Below, in pieces: positions 51,290 to 60,530 of a stretch of DNA of 64,000 bases. The DNA is taken from the NCBI RefSeq assembly GCF_000212735.1, contig NC_015510.1, forward strand, positions 5,705,001 to 5,769,000. The letters are read 5' to 3'. The notes beneath the pieces were generated by a model. That model did not search any database, was not told the origin of the DNA, and saw only the letters and a program-made list of their open reading frames with translations. This DNA comes from Haliscomenobacter hydrossis DSM 1100. Its GTDB lineage: Bacteria > Bacteroidota > Bacteroidia > Chitinophagales > Saprospiraceae. Both the position numbers and the translations under genes were made by a program. The stretch's first letter is position 1. Each line of letters starts with the position of its first letter.

Positions 51290-54200
51290 ATGAAAAAACA
51301 CTTACTAGCACTCACGCTAGTAATGTTCGCATGTGCTGCCACATGGGCACAGCGGAGCATTACTGGTAAAGTGGTCGACAGACAAGGAGAAGCACTCATC
51401 GGTGCAAGTATCCTCGCAAAAGGTACTGCCAGCGGTACCGTTACCGACATTGATGGAACGTATAGTCTTTCTGTTCCTGCCAACGCCTCCATATTGGTTA
51501 TTAGCTACACCGGGTACAACACCCAGGAACTCACTTTAGGGTCTTCAAATGTGCTTGATGTTACCCTGGAAGCAGGTATTACCTTGGAAGAAACGGTGAT
51601 TACCGGTTTGGGTATCAAGCGTTCAGAAAAATCGGTGCCTTATGCCGTACAAACGGTAAAAGCCGAAGACCTGAACGTAATTCGCCAAACCAACCTCAAC
51701 AACGCCTTGGCCGGTAAAGTGGCTGGCGTACAGTTGCGTGGTCAGTCTACTGTGAAACTGGACCAAAACTCTACCATTCGGATTCGTGGTGCCGGTTCTT
51801 TGACCGATAAGCAACCATTGTATGTCATCGATGGTACACCTGCTGACGCGCTCGACTTCAACATGGACGACATTGAGACTTTGACGGTGTTGAAAGGGCC
51901 TAACGCTACGGCCATCTACGGCCAACGTGGAGACGCGGGGGTAATCGTGGTGACCACCAAAAAAGCCGCCAAGCGCCCGGGTATTGGTATTCAATTCAAC
52001 CAAAGCACTTTCCTGGACAAGGTATACATCCTGCCCAAATACCAAAACGCGTATGCAGGTGGTGGTTCTGCTGACTTGATCAAGTTTGCCTGGGAACAAG
52101 GTATGCCTGAAGAATGGAAAGTTTTTGAAGGCAAATACCATCACGACTATTCCGACGACGCCAGTTGGGGTCCACGGATGGTTGGGCAAGAATACATTCC
52201 CTGGTATTCCTGGTATGTGGGTTCACCCGTATTTGGGCAAACGGCTAAATTAACGGCACAACCCAACAACATCCGGGATTTTTACAATACCGGCGTAAGC
52301 ACCAACACCAACCTGAATTTCACCAAAGCGGGTGATGGTTATTCTACCCGGGTATCCTTGACCAAGCAGAACACCAAAGGTTTGCTGCCCAACTCTGGTT
52401 TGGACAAATACACCTTGGCTACCCAAAGTACCCTCAACCTGAGCAAACACTTTGAAGTCGGTGCGAACATCAACTTTACCACTACGGAGGTAAAAGGTGA
52501 ATTCCAGGATGGGTATTCCAACAACAGTACCGGTTCGTTCAACTCCTGGTTCCACCGGAACCTGGACATGGGCAAAATCAAAGAATACAGCAACCTGCGT
52601 TCTCCTGAAGGTATCCTGGCTTCCTGGAACCACAACAACCCAGGGTCTTACTTGAGTTCCCCTCTGGCGTTTTACGGAGCCAACTACTGGTACAACTTCT
52701 TCGGTTACTTTGACCAATTGGACCAGCAAGCTAACCGGGAGCGTTTGTTTGGGGACATTAGTCTGACTTACAAACTCAACGACAAGTTCCGGGTTTCTGG
52801 TTTTATCCGCCGCAACCAGGTGAATACTTTCTACGAAAACAAAGGCCCTGCCCTTCTGCAAAACAGCGCAACGCAGACTGGTTTCAAAGCCTTCTATGCT
52901 ACTGGCCAAACCTTCAATCGTGAAGACAACTACGAATTGCTGGCCGTTTATTCCGACCGCATTGGCGAATTGTTCTCGGTTGAACTCAATGCTGGGGGCA
53001 ACATTCGCAAAAACATTAGAAAAGATTATCTCGGAAATACAGTTGATGGTTTGAGTGTACCGGATTTGTTCACTTTGGGTAACTCTTTCAAACAGCCATT
53101 TAATTTCAACAACTTCCGCTCCAACAAAGAAGTTCGCAGCTTGTACGCCCGTGGATCTTTTGGTTTGAAAGACATGCTCTTTGTAGACTGGTCGGTGCGC
53201 AACGATTGGAGTTCTGCCTTACCTGTTGAAAACAACTCTTACCTCTATCCATCGATTGGCGGTAGCTTTGTATTCAGTGAATTGACCAAAAATGCACTGC
53301 CTTTCTTGAGCTTCGGTAAAATCCGCGGCAGCTGGGCACAAGTAGGTTCCGATTTGGACCCATACCAATTGGCGCTGACTTACGGTTTGGGCGCTGACCA
53401 ATACAATGGCAACATCCTGATGGGCACACCCAACGAATTGGTGGATCCAAACATCCAACCTTCTTTGTCTTCGGCCATTGAATTTGGGGTTGACCTGCGT
53501 TTTGCCAAAAACCGCCTGGGTTTGAGTGTAACGTACTATGATGAATCCAAAACCAACGAAATCCTTTCGGTTTCCGTTGCTGGGGCCAGTGGATTTACTA
53601 CCAAGAAGATCAACGCGGGTCAGATCGACCGCAGCGGGGTAGAAATTCAGTTGGAAGCAAAACCGATTGCCAGCAAGGATTTCAGCTGGGATATGAACCT
53701 GAACTTCGCGAAGAACACCACTCAGATTGTTGAATTGGCGGATGGCATCACTGCCTTTATCGCTGAAACGGGTACTTTTGGTACTTCTTCTGGTGCACGT
53801 TTGGTACACGTAGTAGGTGAAAAATGGGGTCAAATCCGTGGTGGTGGTATCCAGAAAATTGACGGCAAAAATGTCGTAGACGCTGGTGGCCTCTTCGTAG
53901 CACAACCAGATTCCTATTTTGGTTCGGCTTTGCCTGATTTCACCGGTGGGTTTTTGAACACCATTTCGTACAAAAACTTCCAGTTGAACTTCAACATCGA
54001 CTTTTCGAAAGGAGGTAAGTACTTCTCTTTGTCTGACCATTGGGGAACTTTCTCCGGTTTGTTTGAGCGCACTGCCGAACTCAACGACAAAGGAAATCCT
54101 TCTCGCGATCCAGTTGCTGATGGTGGTGGGGTACACGTACAAGCAGTAAATGCCGATGGTACACCATTTGATGGCTACATCGACGCGCAGACTTACTGGC

Positions 54201-54478
54201 ACCAGTTCCGTAGCCGCAACATCGCTGAAACCAACGTGTACGATCTGACTTTCGTAAAACTGCGCGAAGTAAGCTTGGGCTATAGCTTGCCTGTGAAAAA
54301 AATGGGCTTGAGCAAATATGTGCAGAATGCTACCGTTTCATTGGTAGCACGTAATCCATGGTTGATCTATGCCAAGAACCGCGACTTTGATCCATCGGAA
54401 ATTTCCGACAGATATGGTGAAAACGGTCAGTTCCCTGGCACGCGTTCCTTTGGGTTCAACATTTCTTTAGGCTTCTAA
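51290..54478 (+). CDS. SusC/RagA-family TonB-linked outer-membrane protein 1
   Basis: The 1062-residue protein is a TonB-dependent transporter of the SusC class. After the signal peptide (ending WAQ) is a CarboxypepD_reg-like domain (ITGKVVDRQGEALIGASILAKGT) and then a plug domain (NNALAGKVAGVQLRGQST, YVIDGTPADALDFNMDDIETLTVLKGPNATAIYG, GVIVVTTKKA), followed by the beta-barrel with its terminal aromatic strand (RSFGFNISLGF). It moves a large nutrient, captured by the SusD partner encoded 10 bases downstream. Its substrate is unknown. The operon continues with susD and a DUF1735-type lipoprotein. Confidence 0.93.
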   Translation: MKKHLLALTLVMFACAATWAQRSITGKVVDRQGEALIGASILAKGTASGTVTDIDGTYSLSVPANASILVISYTGYNTQELTLGSSNVLDVTLEAGITLEETVITGLGIKRSEKSVPYAVQTVKAEDLNVIRQTNLNNALAGKVAGVQLRGQSTVKLDQNSTIRIRGAGSLTDKQPLYVIDGTPADALDFNMDDIETLTVLKGPNATAIYGQRGDAGVIVVTTKKAAKRPGIGIQFNQSTFLDKVYILPKYQNAYAGGGSADLIKFAWEQGMPEEWKVFEGKYHHDYSDDASWGPRMVGQEYIPWYSWYVGSPVFGQTAKLTAQPNNIRDFYNTGVSTNTNLNFTKAGDGYSTRVSLTKQNTKGLLPNSGLDKYTLATQSTLNLSKHFEVGANINFTTTEVKGEFQDGYSNNSTGSFNSWFHRNLDMGKIKEYSNLRSPEGILASWNHNNPGSYLSSPLAFYGANYWYNFFGYFDQLDQQANRERLFGDISLTYKLNDKFRVSGFIRRNQVNTFYENKGPALLQNSATQTGFKAFYATGQTFNREDNYELLAVYSDRIGELFSVELNAGGNIRKNIRKDYLGNTVDGLSVPDLFTLGNSFKQPFNFNNFRSNKEVRSLYARGSFGLKDMLFVDWSVRNDWSSALPVENNSYLYPSIGGSFVFSELTKNALPFLSFGKIRGSWAQVGSDLDPYQLALTYGLGADQYNGNILMGTPNELVDPNIQPSLSSAIEFGVDLRFAKNRLGLSVTYYDESKTNEILSVSVAGASGFTTKKINAGQIDRSGVEIQLEAKPIASKDFSWDMNLNFAKNTTQIVELADGITAFIAETGTFGTSSGARLVHVVGEKWGQIRGGGIQKIDGKNVVDAGGLFVAQPDSYFGSALPDFTGGFLNTISYKNFQLNFNIDFSKGGKYFSLSDHWGTFSGLFERTAELNDKGNPSRDPVADGGGVHVQAVNADGTPFDGYIDAQTYWHQFRSRNIAETNVYDLTFVKLREVSLGYSLPVKKMGLSKYVQNATVSLVARNPWLIYAKNRDFDPSEISDRYGENGQFPGTRSFGFNISLGF

Positions 54479-54487
54479 AAACGAATA

Positions 54488-55939
54488 ATGATGAAGAGAT
54501 TCATGTTCAATAAATTCTCTTTGGTTTTTGTAACTGGTTTGTTTTTAGCAACCAGTTGTGACATTACCGATTTCGGAGATACCAACGTTAGCCCCAACGC
54601 AACGACGGTTCCGATTACCTCGGCGTTGTTGACCAACGCCATGATTGGCACCTTTGACGGTGGTACACTCAGCGATCTTACTGCTGGTGCTTATGCCCAG
54701 TACGTAGCCTCCACCCAGTATACCGAGGCCACCTTGTACACCTTCGCGAACCCTGCCTGGGATGGGGAGTATGCCGGTCCTTTGTACGATTTGCAAAACC
54801 TGATCAACAACAATACCGATCCAGCTACGGCACCAATTGTAGCTGCAAACGGTTCCAATGCCAATCAGATTGCAGTGGCTCGTATCGTGAAGGCTTACCG
54901 TTACTGGTGTATGACTGATGATTACGGCGATATTCCTTATTCTGGTGCATTGAAAGGTGAAGCTCAGGTTGCTTACGACAACCAGGCGGACATCTACAAA
55001 GACTTATTCAAGGAATTGAAAGAAGCTGTAGCGCAATTTGACGGTGGATTGGCCGCTAAAGGTGATATTTTGTACAATGGCAACATTGACAAGTGGAAAA
55101 AATTCGCCAACTCGATCCGCTTGATCATGGCACTGCGCATTTCCAAGGCCGATGCCACTTTGGGCAAAGCCGAAGCAGCCAGTGCAATTGCTGCGGGTGT
55201 GATCGAATCCAATGCCGACAATGCGGTGATGACCTGGCCAGGTGGTGCCTTCAAAAATACCTGGTTCAACTTGTATGATGGCCGCAAAGACTGGGCGATC
55301 AGTGACATTTTGGTGAATGCCATGACTCCGCTGAATGATCCACGCTTGATGAAATTTGGTACACCCAACAACAAAGGGGAGATCGTGGCCATGCCTTATG
55401 GCTTGACCCGGGATTTGGCGATTGCCTACACCAACGTGCACCCTGATTTTTCCTTTGTTCTGGATGCTCCAATGCGCGCCCAAAATTCACCACAGGTGAT
55501 CCTTTCGGCTGGTCAGGTTTACCTGGCTCGGGCTGAAGCTGCCCAATTGGGTTGGACGGCTGAAAGCACCGCAAACATGTATTCAGCCGGCATCAAGGCC
55601 AGCTGGGAACAATGGGGTGTATTTGACCAGGCTAAATTTAACGCGTATTTGGAAGCTGATGGGGTTACCCTGACTACCGGATCTGCTCCTGCCAAAATTG
55701 GCTTGCAGCGTTGGTTGTCTTTTTATCCCAACGGATCACAAGGTTGGTCGGAGTGGCGCAGAACGGGTTATCCTGATCTGAAGCCTACCATCTATGCTAC
55801 CAATTCAAGCAAGCAAATTCCCGTGCGTTACGCTTATCCATCTACTGAGCCAAACTTCAACGGTGCTGCGTATACCGCTGCGGTTGGTCGTTTGACCGGT
55901 GGAGATACCCAGGACGCCAAAATGTGGTGGGATAAGTAA
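54488..55939 (+). CDS. SusD/RagB-family nutrient-binding lipoprotein 1
   Basis: A 483-residue surface lipoprotein with the lipobox FLATSC. It is of the SusD-like type with DTNVSPNATTVPITSALLTNAM near the N-terminus, TPR-like helices (AVARIVKAYRYWCMTDDYGDIPYSGALKG) and a C-terminal NGSQGWSEWRRTGYPDL block. It captures the nutrient and forms the lid of the SusC transporter. It begins 10 bases after susC, and is followed by a hairpin (GGATAACC/GGTTATCC) and a third lipoprotein gene. Confidence 0.92.
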   Translation: MMKRFMFNKFSLVFVTGLFLATSCDITDFGDTNVSPNATTVPITSALLTNAMIGTFDGGTLSDLTAGAYAQYVASTQYTEATLYTFANPAWDGEYAGPLYDLQNLINNNTDPATAPIVAANGSNANQIAVARIVKAYRYWCMTDDYGDIPYSGALKGEAQVAYDNQADIYKDLFKELKEAVAQFDGGLAAKGDILYNGNIDKWKKFANSIRLIMALRISKADATLGKAEAASAIAAGVIESNADNAVMTWPGGAFKNTWFNLYDGRKDWAISDILVNAMTPLNDPRLMKFGTPNNKGEIVAMPYGLTRDLAIAYTNVHPDFSFVLDAPMRAQNSPQVILSAGQVYLARAEAAQLGWTAESTANMYSAGIKASWEQWGVFDQAKFNAYLEADGVTLTTGSAPAKIGLQRWLSFYPNGSQGWSEWRRTGYPDLKPTIYATNSSKQIPVRYAYPSTEPNFNGAAYTAAVGRLTGGDTQDAKMWWDK

Positions 55940-55961
55940 GGATAACCCTTTGTGGTTATCC
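55940..55961. repeat. Palindromic element R19 (GTAGGGGCAACC family, TAACC variant)
   Basis: GGATAACC (55940-55947) pairs with GGTTATCC (55954-55961). It begins directly after the stop of SusD 1. Compared with the other copies, CAACC/GGTTG is TAACC/GGTTA, again a paired change. Confidence 0.75.
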
Positions 55962-56072
55962 AACCCTGAGAGGTGTGAGTTTGGGGGTGGGTGTGAGTGT
56001 GATTCGCCCTGCGTCCAAACGCATACACTTAGTCTGAAAAGTGTTTTTAAATGCTTTAAAAAAGAATCAAGT

Positions 56073-56915
56073 ATGAAAATTTTCAAATATATCCCTCTGA
56101 TGCTTTTGGGTGGCGCGTTGAGCTTCCTGGGCTGTGAGGATGAGGTTGTTAACCCCATCGAAGGCAAGGGCGACAATTTTGTACGCATCGCTGAAGGGGC
56201 TAATGATGTAACTATCGTAGGTTTTAGCGTATCACCGGGCGTGAAATCTGCCCGTTTGCTTGACCTTCAGCGCGATGCCAACTCAGAAAGCTCTTTAGCA
56301 AGTACTGTTGGCATCAAAATGAAGATCGACAAAGCCGTGTTAGATGCTTATAATGCGGCTCATCCTAACGACAAGATGGAAGAACTGCCCGCCAGTCTGT
56401 ATACCACCGACCCCCTCGAGTTTTCTATGGGTGCTGGTGAGTTTGCCCGCGGCATCAACATCAAATTGGATCCAACCAAGTTGGACCTGACCAAAAAGTA
56501 CGGTATTGCAGTAAGCCTGGTGGACGCCAGTGGGCACAAAATCCGCAGTGGACTTGGTTCGGCGGTATTCAACATCGTCGCCAAAAATGATTGGGATGGT
56601 CGTTACCAGGCAACCGGGGAATTCCTGCACCCTACCGCAGGGGCTCGGGCTATCGATCGGGTTAAGGATTTTGTAACGGTTGGCCCGCTTTCGGTTAAAG
56701 GTGAATTGGGCGACTTGGGTGGTTCTGGCTATTTTATGGTTTTGACCGTGAATGCTGACAATTCGGTTTCCATAGCTCCATCGGGAGTAACACCCGAGCT
56801 CAAGACGGATTACCAACCCAATTACTACGATCCAGCGACCAAAACTTTCTTCTTGAAGTATTCGTACAATACTGCTGCGCCACGTATCGTGACCGAGCAG
56901 ATCAAGCTGAAATAA
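56073..56915 (+). CDS. Lipoprotein with DUF1735-type domain
   Basis: The 280-residue protein has a lipoprotein signal (GALSFLGC). The region about residues 25-160 (NFVRIAEGANDVTIVGFSVSPGVKSARLLDLQRDANSESSLASTVGIKMKIDKAVLDAYNAAHPND...LPASLYT) resembles the DUF1735 domain that occurs in lipoproteins of SusCD loci in Bacteroidota. It follows susD and is probably part of the same operon, as an accessory surface protein that binds the same ligand. The ATG at 56073 is supported by the signal peptide; the open frame upstream to 55899 is shadow sequence. Confidence 0.8.
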   Translation: MKIFKYIPLMLLGGALSFLGCEDEVVNPIEGKGDNFVRIAEGANDVTIVGFSVSPGVKSARLLDLQRDANSESSLASTVGIKMKIDKAVLDAYNAAHPNDKMEELPASLYTTDPLEFSMGAGEFARGINIKLDPTKLDLTKKYGIAVSLVDASGHKIRSGLGSAVFNIVAKNDWDGRYQATGEFLHPTAGARAIDRVKDFVTVGPLSVKGELGDLGGSGYFMVLTVNADNSVSIAPSGVTPELKTDYQPNYYDPATKTFFLKYSYNTAAPRIVTEQIKLK

Positions 56916-56940
56916 ATCTGAATTGATTTCATTTTAGGCA

Positions 56941-56974
56941 AAAGGCCGATCCGATTGATTTCGGGTCGGCCTTT
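56941..56974 (+). terminator. Rho-independent terminator after the first SusCD operon
   Basis: AAAGGCCGA (56941-56949) pairs with TCGGCCTTT (56966-56974) around a 16-base loop that contains CCGA/TTCGG. Confidence 0.8.
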
Positions 56975-57249
56975 GCTCGTTTAGGTATTCATGGGAAAAA
57001 GAACCTAGCGGCAGGTTCAAAATGTCGGCCATCCGTCATTTCTTAACTTGCAGTTTACCGCAAGAAGCAGCGAAGTTTACATTTCTTGCGTTTACTAGAT
57101 GCAATAACGTTCGGTATTTTTTCACATTTGCATTTCCTTTTTCAAGTCTACGTGATCATTCCCAAATAAAAGTCTGGAAAAAAACACTACTTCCCAGTAG
57201 TTATTCTGATGTTTTATGCTGTCATTGTTAAAAAGTTAAGAAAATGTTA
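56975..57249. other. Gene-free stretch before susC 2
   Basis: The region contains one clear small hairpin, GAACCT/AGGTTC (57001-57018), and a possible CTTGC/GCAAG pair near 57048-57063. No ORF of note is present. Confidence 0.4.
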
Positions 57250-57291
57250 TTGCATGTTTAAACAATGACTTAAATTTGGCTACGGATTAGT
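57250..57291 (+). promoter_or_regulatory. Promoter and shared CGGATTAGT box of susC 2
   Basis: TTG (57250-57252), 18 bases, TAAATTTG (57271-57278), then GCTACGGATTAGT. CGGATTAGT occurs again at 57310-57318, directly before the ATG at 57319. Confidence 0.55.
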
Positions 57292-57318
57292 TCATTTAAC
57301 AGATAAAATCGGATTAGT

Positions 57319-60300
57319 ATGAAAAAACTCTTACTAGCACTTGTGCTAGTAGTCTGTGCTATTGCCTCTGCGATGGCCCAAAAGACTATTAGTGGCAAAG
57401 TGACTGATCAGAATGGTGATGTGCTCATTGGCGCAAGCATTCTGGCCAAGGGAACTACCTCCGGTACGGTGACCGACGTTGATGGGACTTACACCCTCAA
57501 CACACCTGCTGGAACGAGTACATTGGTAGTCAGTTACACGGGCTTTAAAACGCTGGAGGTACAACTTGGTGCGGCTACAGTGATCGATGTATCACTAGAA
57601 GAAGCCCTGGAAGAACTCTCAGAAGTAGTTGTAACTGGTTTGGGTATCAAAAAGGAGAAAAAAGCCCTTGGATACGCCGTTACCACCTTGGGTTCAGCCC
57701 AGATTGAATTAAAACCAGAAGCGGACATAGGCCGTATCCTGCGGGGTAAAGTTCCTGGGGTGGACATCAACGCTACCTCCGGTCTTGCTGGTTCTGGAAC
57801 CAACATCGTCATTCGGGGATACAAATCCATCTCCGGTACCAACCAACCTCTTTTTGTTGTCGATGGAGTACCTTTCAACTCTGAAACGAACTCCGACCGC
57901 GGGTTCGACACCGGGGGCGCTACTGCGTCAAGTCGCTTTTTGGACTTGGATCCCAACAACATCGCCGAGGTGAGTGTACTCAAAGGCTTGAGTGCTACCG
58001 TATTGTATGGGGGAGGCTGGCCGCAACGGGGTTATTTTGGTAACCACCAAAACTGGCGGGGGAGCACCCAAGAACAAAAAAATGGAAATCACCCTGGATC
58101 AATCTTTCCACTTCAACGAGATTGCCAGTAACCCGGAATTCCAGAATGTTTACGGCAACGGGTTCCAAAACCTCGCTTCTGCGGCATTCAGTAACTGGGG
58201 TGCGCCTTTCGATCCAATTTATTATGGACGCAATGGTTTGAGGGATGATGGTACCATCGCTCACCCTTATGACCGTGCATCGGCGATCCCGGGATTTTCG
58301 ACGACCTGGAACGAAGCATTCCCCGAGTTCAAAGGCGTGCGTTATCCTTACATCGCTTACGAAGCGCCTACTGGATTTTTCCAAAGAGGTCAATCCAAGC
58401 TGACTTCTTTGAACGTGGCGTCTAACCTGGGCAAAGGAACTTCTTTGAGTGCAGCGTACAGCTACCTGGGGGATGAAGGTTTTGTACCCAACAACAACCT
58501 GGACAAGCACAACTTCAGCTTGGGCCTCAACACCAAGTTGGCCAACGGCTTGACCTTGCGCTCTACCTTCAACTTCATTACTTCCGACCGCAACTCGCCA
58601 CCTTCTGGCATCAGCTTCAACTCTGGTCCTACCGGTTCATCCCTGTTCTCAGAGTTGTTCTATACTCCACGGAGTATCGACGTGTTGAACCTGCCTTTTG
58701 AAGATCCTATCAACAAGGCCAGTGTATACTACCGTGGCGACAATGGTATTCAGAACCCTTTCTGGACCCTGAAAAATGCCAACGACAATGAAGTGGTACG
58801 CCGTTTCTTCGGAACCATCAACCTGGGGTATGACATTACCGACTGGTTGAGAATCGGTTACCGCCTGGGCTTGGACACCTATGGACAAAACCAGCGGTAC
58901 GCGATCAACAAAAACGGCCGCCAGATTCCTGATGGTTTGTTGGTTTCGTCCAATCGCTTGAATTACATTACCGATCAATTGCTGAGCGTGTCGTTCAACA
59001 AGGACTTGGGGAGCAATTTCAGCATCGACGGTTTGGTCGGATTCAACCTACGCCGCGATACCCGTCAATCTACCTTCACCACTAGTACCCAACAGTTTGT
59101 ATTGGGCTTGTTGACGCACCAGAACTTCATCAACCACAACAACTCTTCTTCTCGTTCAGAAGAAAACCAGTTGGGTGCATTGGCTACCTTTTCCTTGAGC
59201 TATAAGGATTATCTGTACCTCAACGTACAAGCGCGGAACGACTGGACTTCTACTTTGGAAAAAGAAAACCGCTCGGTTGTGTATCCATCTGCGAGTTTGT
59301 CCTTCATCGCTTCCGAAGCGCTGCCTGGTATCACCAAAGGAGGCGTTGTCAATTACCTGAAGCTGCGTTTGGGTTATGGTACCTCGGCTGGTTATCCCGA
59401 CCCGTACAATACCCGCAGTATTTTGTCTACCAGTACCCGCGTTTTCCAAACTGCGGGTGGGGCCATCCTGAATACCAACTCGGTTGACAACCAGTTTGGT
59501 AACCCAAACCTGAAACCGGAGATCCATCAGGAATTGGAATTTGGGGTAGAAGCCAAGTTTTTGAAAAACCGCCTAGGGGTTGACCTTTCTTTGTACGACA
59601 AATTGTCGAAAGACCTCATCATTGGTTTGCAATTGGATCCATCCACCGGATTTACCAATACGACCATCAACGCGGCCAGTGTAAGCAACAAGGGGATTGA
59701 ACTTGGGGTGAATTACCGCATCATCAGCGGCAAAAACCTCAATTGGGAAATTTCTGCGAACTATACCCGCAACCTCAATATTGTTGAAAGTTTGTATCCC
59801 GGTATCGAACAAATTGCCTTTGCTGGATTTTCTAATTTGGGCAACTTTGCGATTCCAGGGCAACCTTATGGTGTGATTCAGACGGACCGCGTGCTTAGAG
59901 ACGATAACGGCAATCCAATCATCAACGGTCAAGGTTTCTACCAAGCTGCCTCAACCATTGGCATCACCGGCAATCCAAACCCGGATTATTTGGCCAATGC
60001 GGGAACCACCGTTACATTCAAAGGTTTGTCCTTTAATATGTTGTGGTCTTACGTGAAAGGAGGAGACATTTATTCCTCTACTGCATCTACGTTGTATGCT
60101 CGTGGTTTGTTGGAAGATACCGGATTTGACCGTTTTGTGCCTGTGATTGTAGAAGGGGTAAAAGCCGATGGAACACCCAACGACATCCAGATCACTTCGA
60201 CTACCCACTTCTGGCAAAACACCGGGGTGTTCATTAGCGAGAACAAAATTTTCGATGGAACCTACCTGAAGCTGCGGGAAGTATCACTTTCTTATGACCT

Positions 60301-60511
60301 TCCCAAGAAGTGGTTGGAAAAATCACCATTTGGCCAAATCCAGTTCTCTCTTTCTGGACAGAACCTGTGGTTCAGAGCCTTCAACTTCCCCAGAAGTGCC
60401 AACTTCGATCCAGAAGTACTCAGCTTGGGTGTAGGCAATGGTCGTGGATTTGAATACCTTAACGTGCCTACCTCTAAGAAGTACGGCGCCAGCTTGCGGG
60501 TAACATTCTAA
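57319..60511 (+). pseudogene. SusC/RagA-family TonB-linked outer-membrane protein 2, frameshifted
   Basis: Without a shift this would be a 1063-residue SusC-type transporter with signal peptide, CarboxypepD_reg domain (ISGKVTDQNGDVLIGASILAKGTTSG), plug (LRGKVPGVDINATSGLAGSG, NQPLFVVDGVPFN, EVSVLKGLSATVLYG) and barrel. After VLYG the sequence should read GEAGRNGVILVTTKTGGG, but a run of five G (58009-58013) holds one more base than this frame needs. The first frame ends at 58131 and the rest of the protein lies in the next frame up to 60511. It could be a true inactivating mutation, a slippage site or a sequencing error. Downstream genes susD and a lipoprotein are intact. Confidence 0.85.
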
Positions 60512-60530
60512 ATGCTTCAAAACTGAGAAT

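Noticed and set aside
53219-54202. A 327-residue open frame on the minus strand
   Set aside because: It is antisense to the beta-barrel of SusC 1 and has no signal or domain.
57319-60511. Programmed frameshifting or phase variation at the G5 run of SusC 2
   Set aside because: Five G is short for slippage and no shift-stimulating structure is evident. It is kept as a possibility in the findings but not called.
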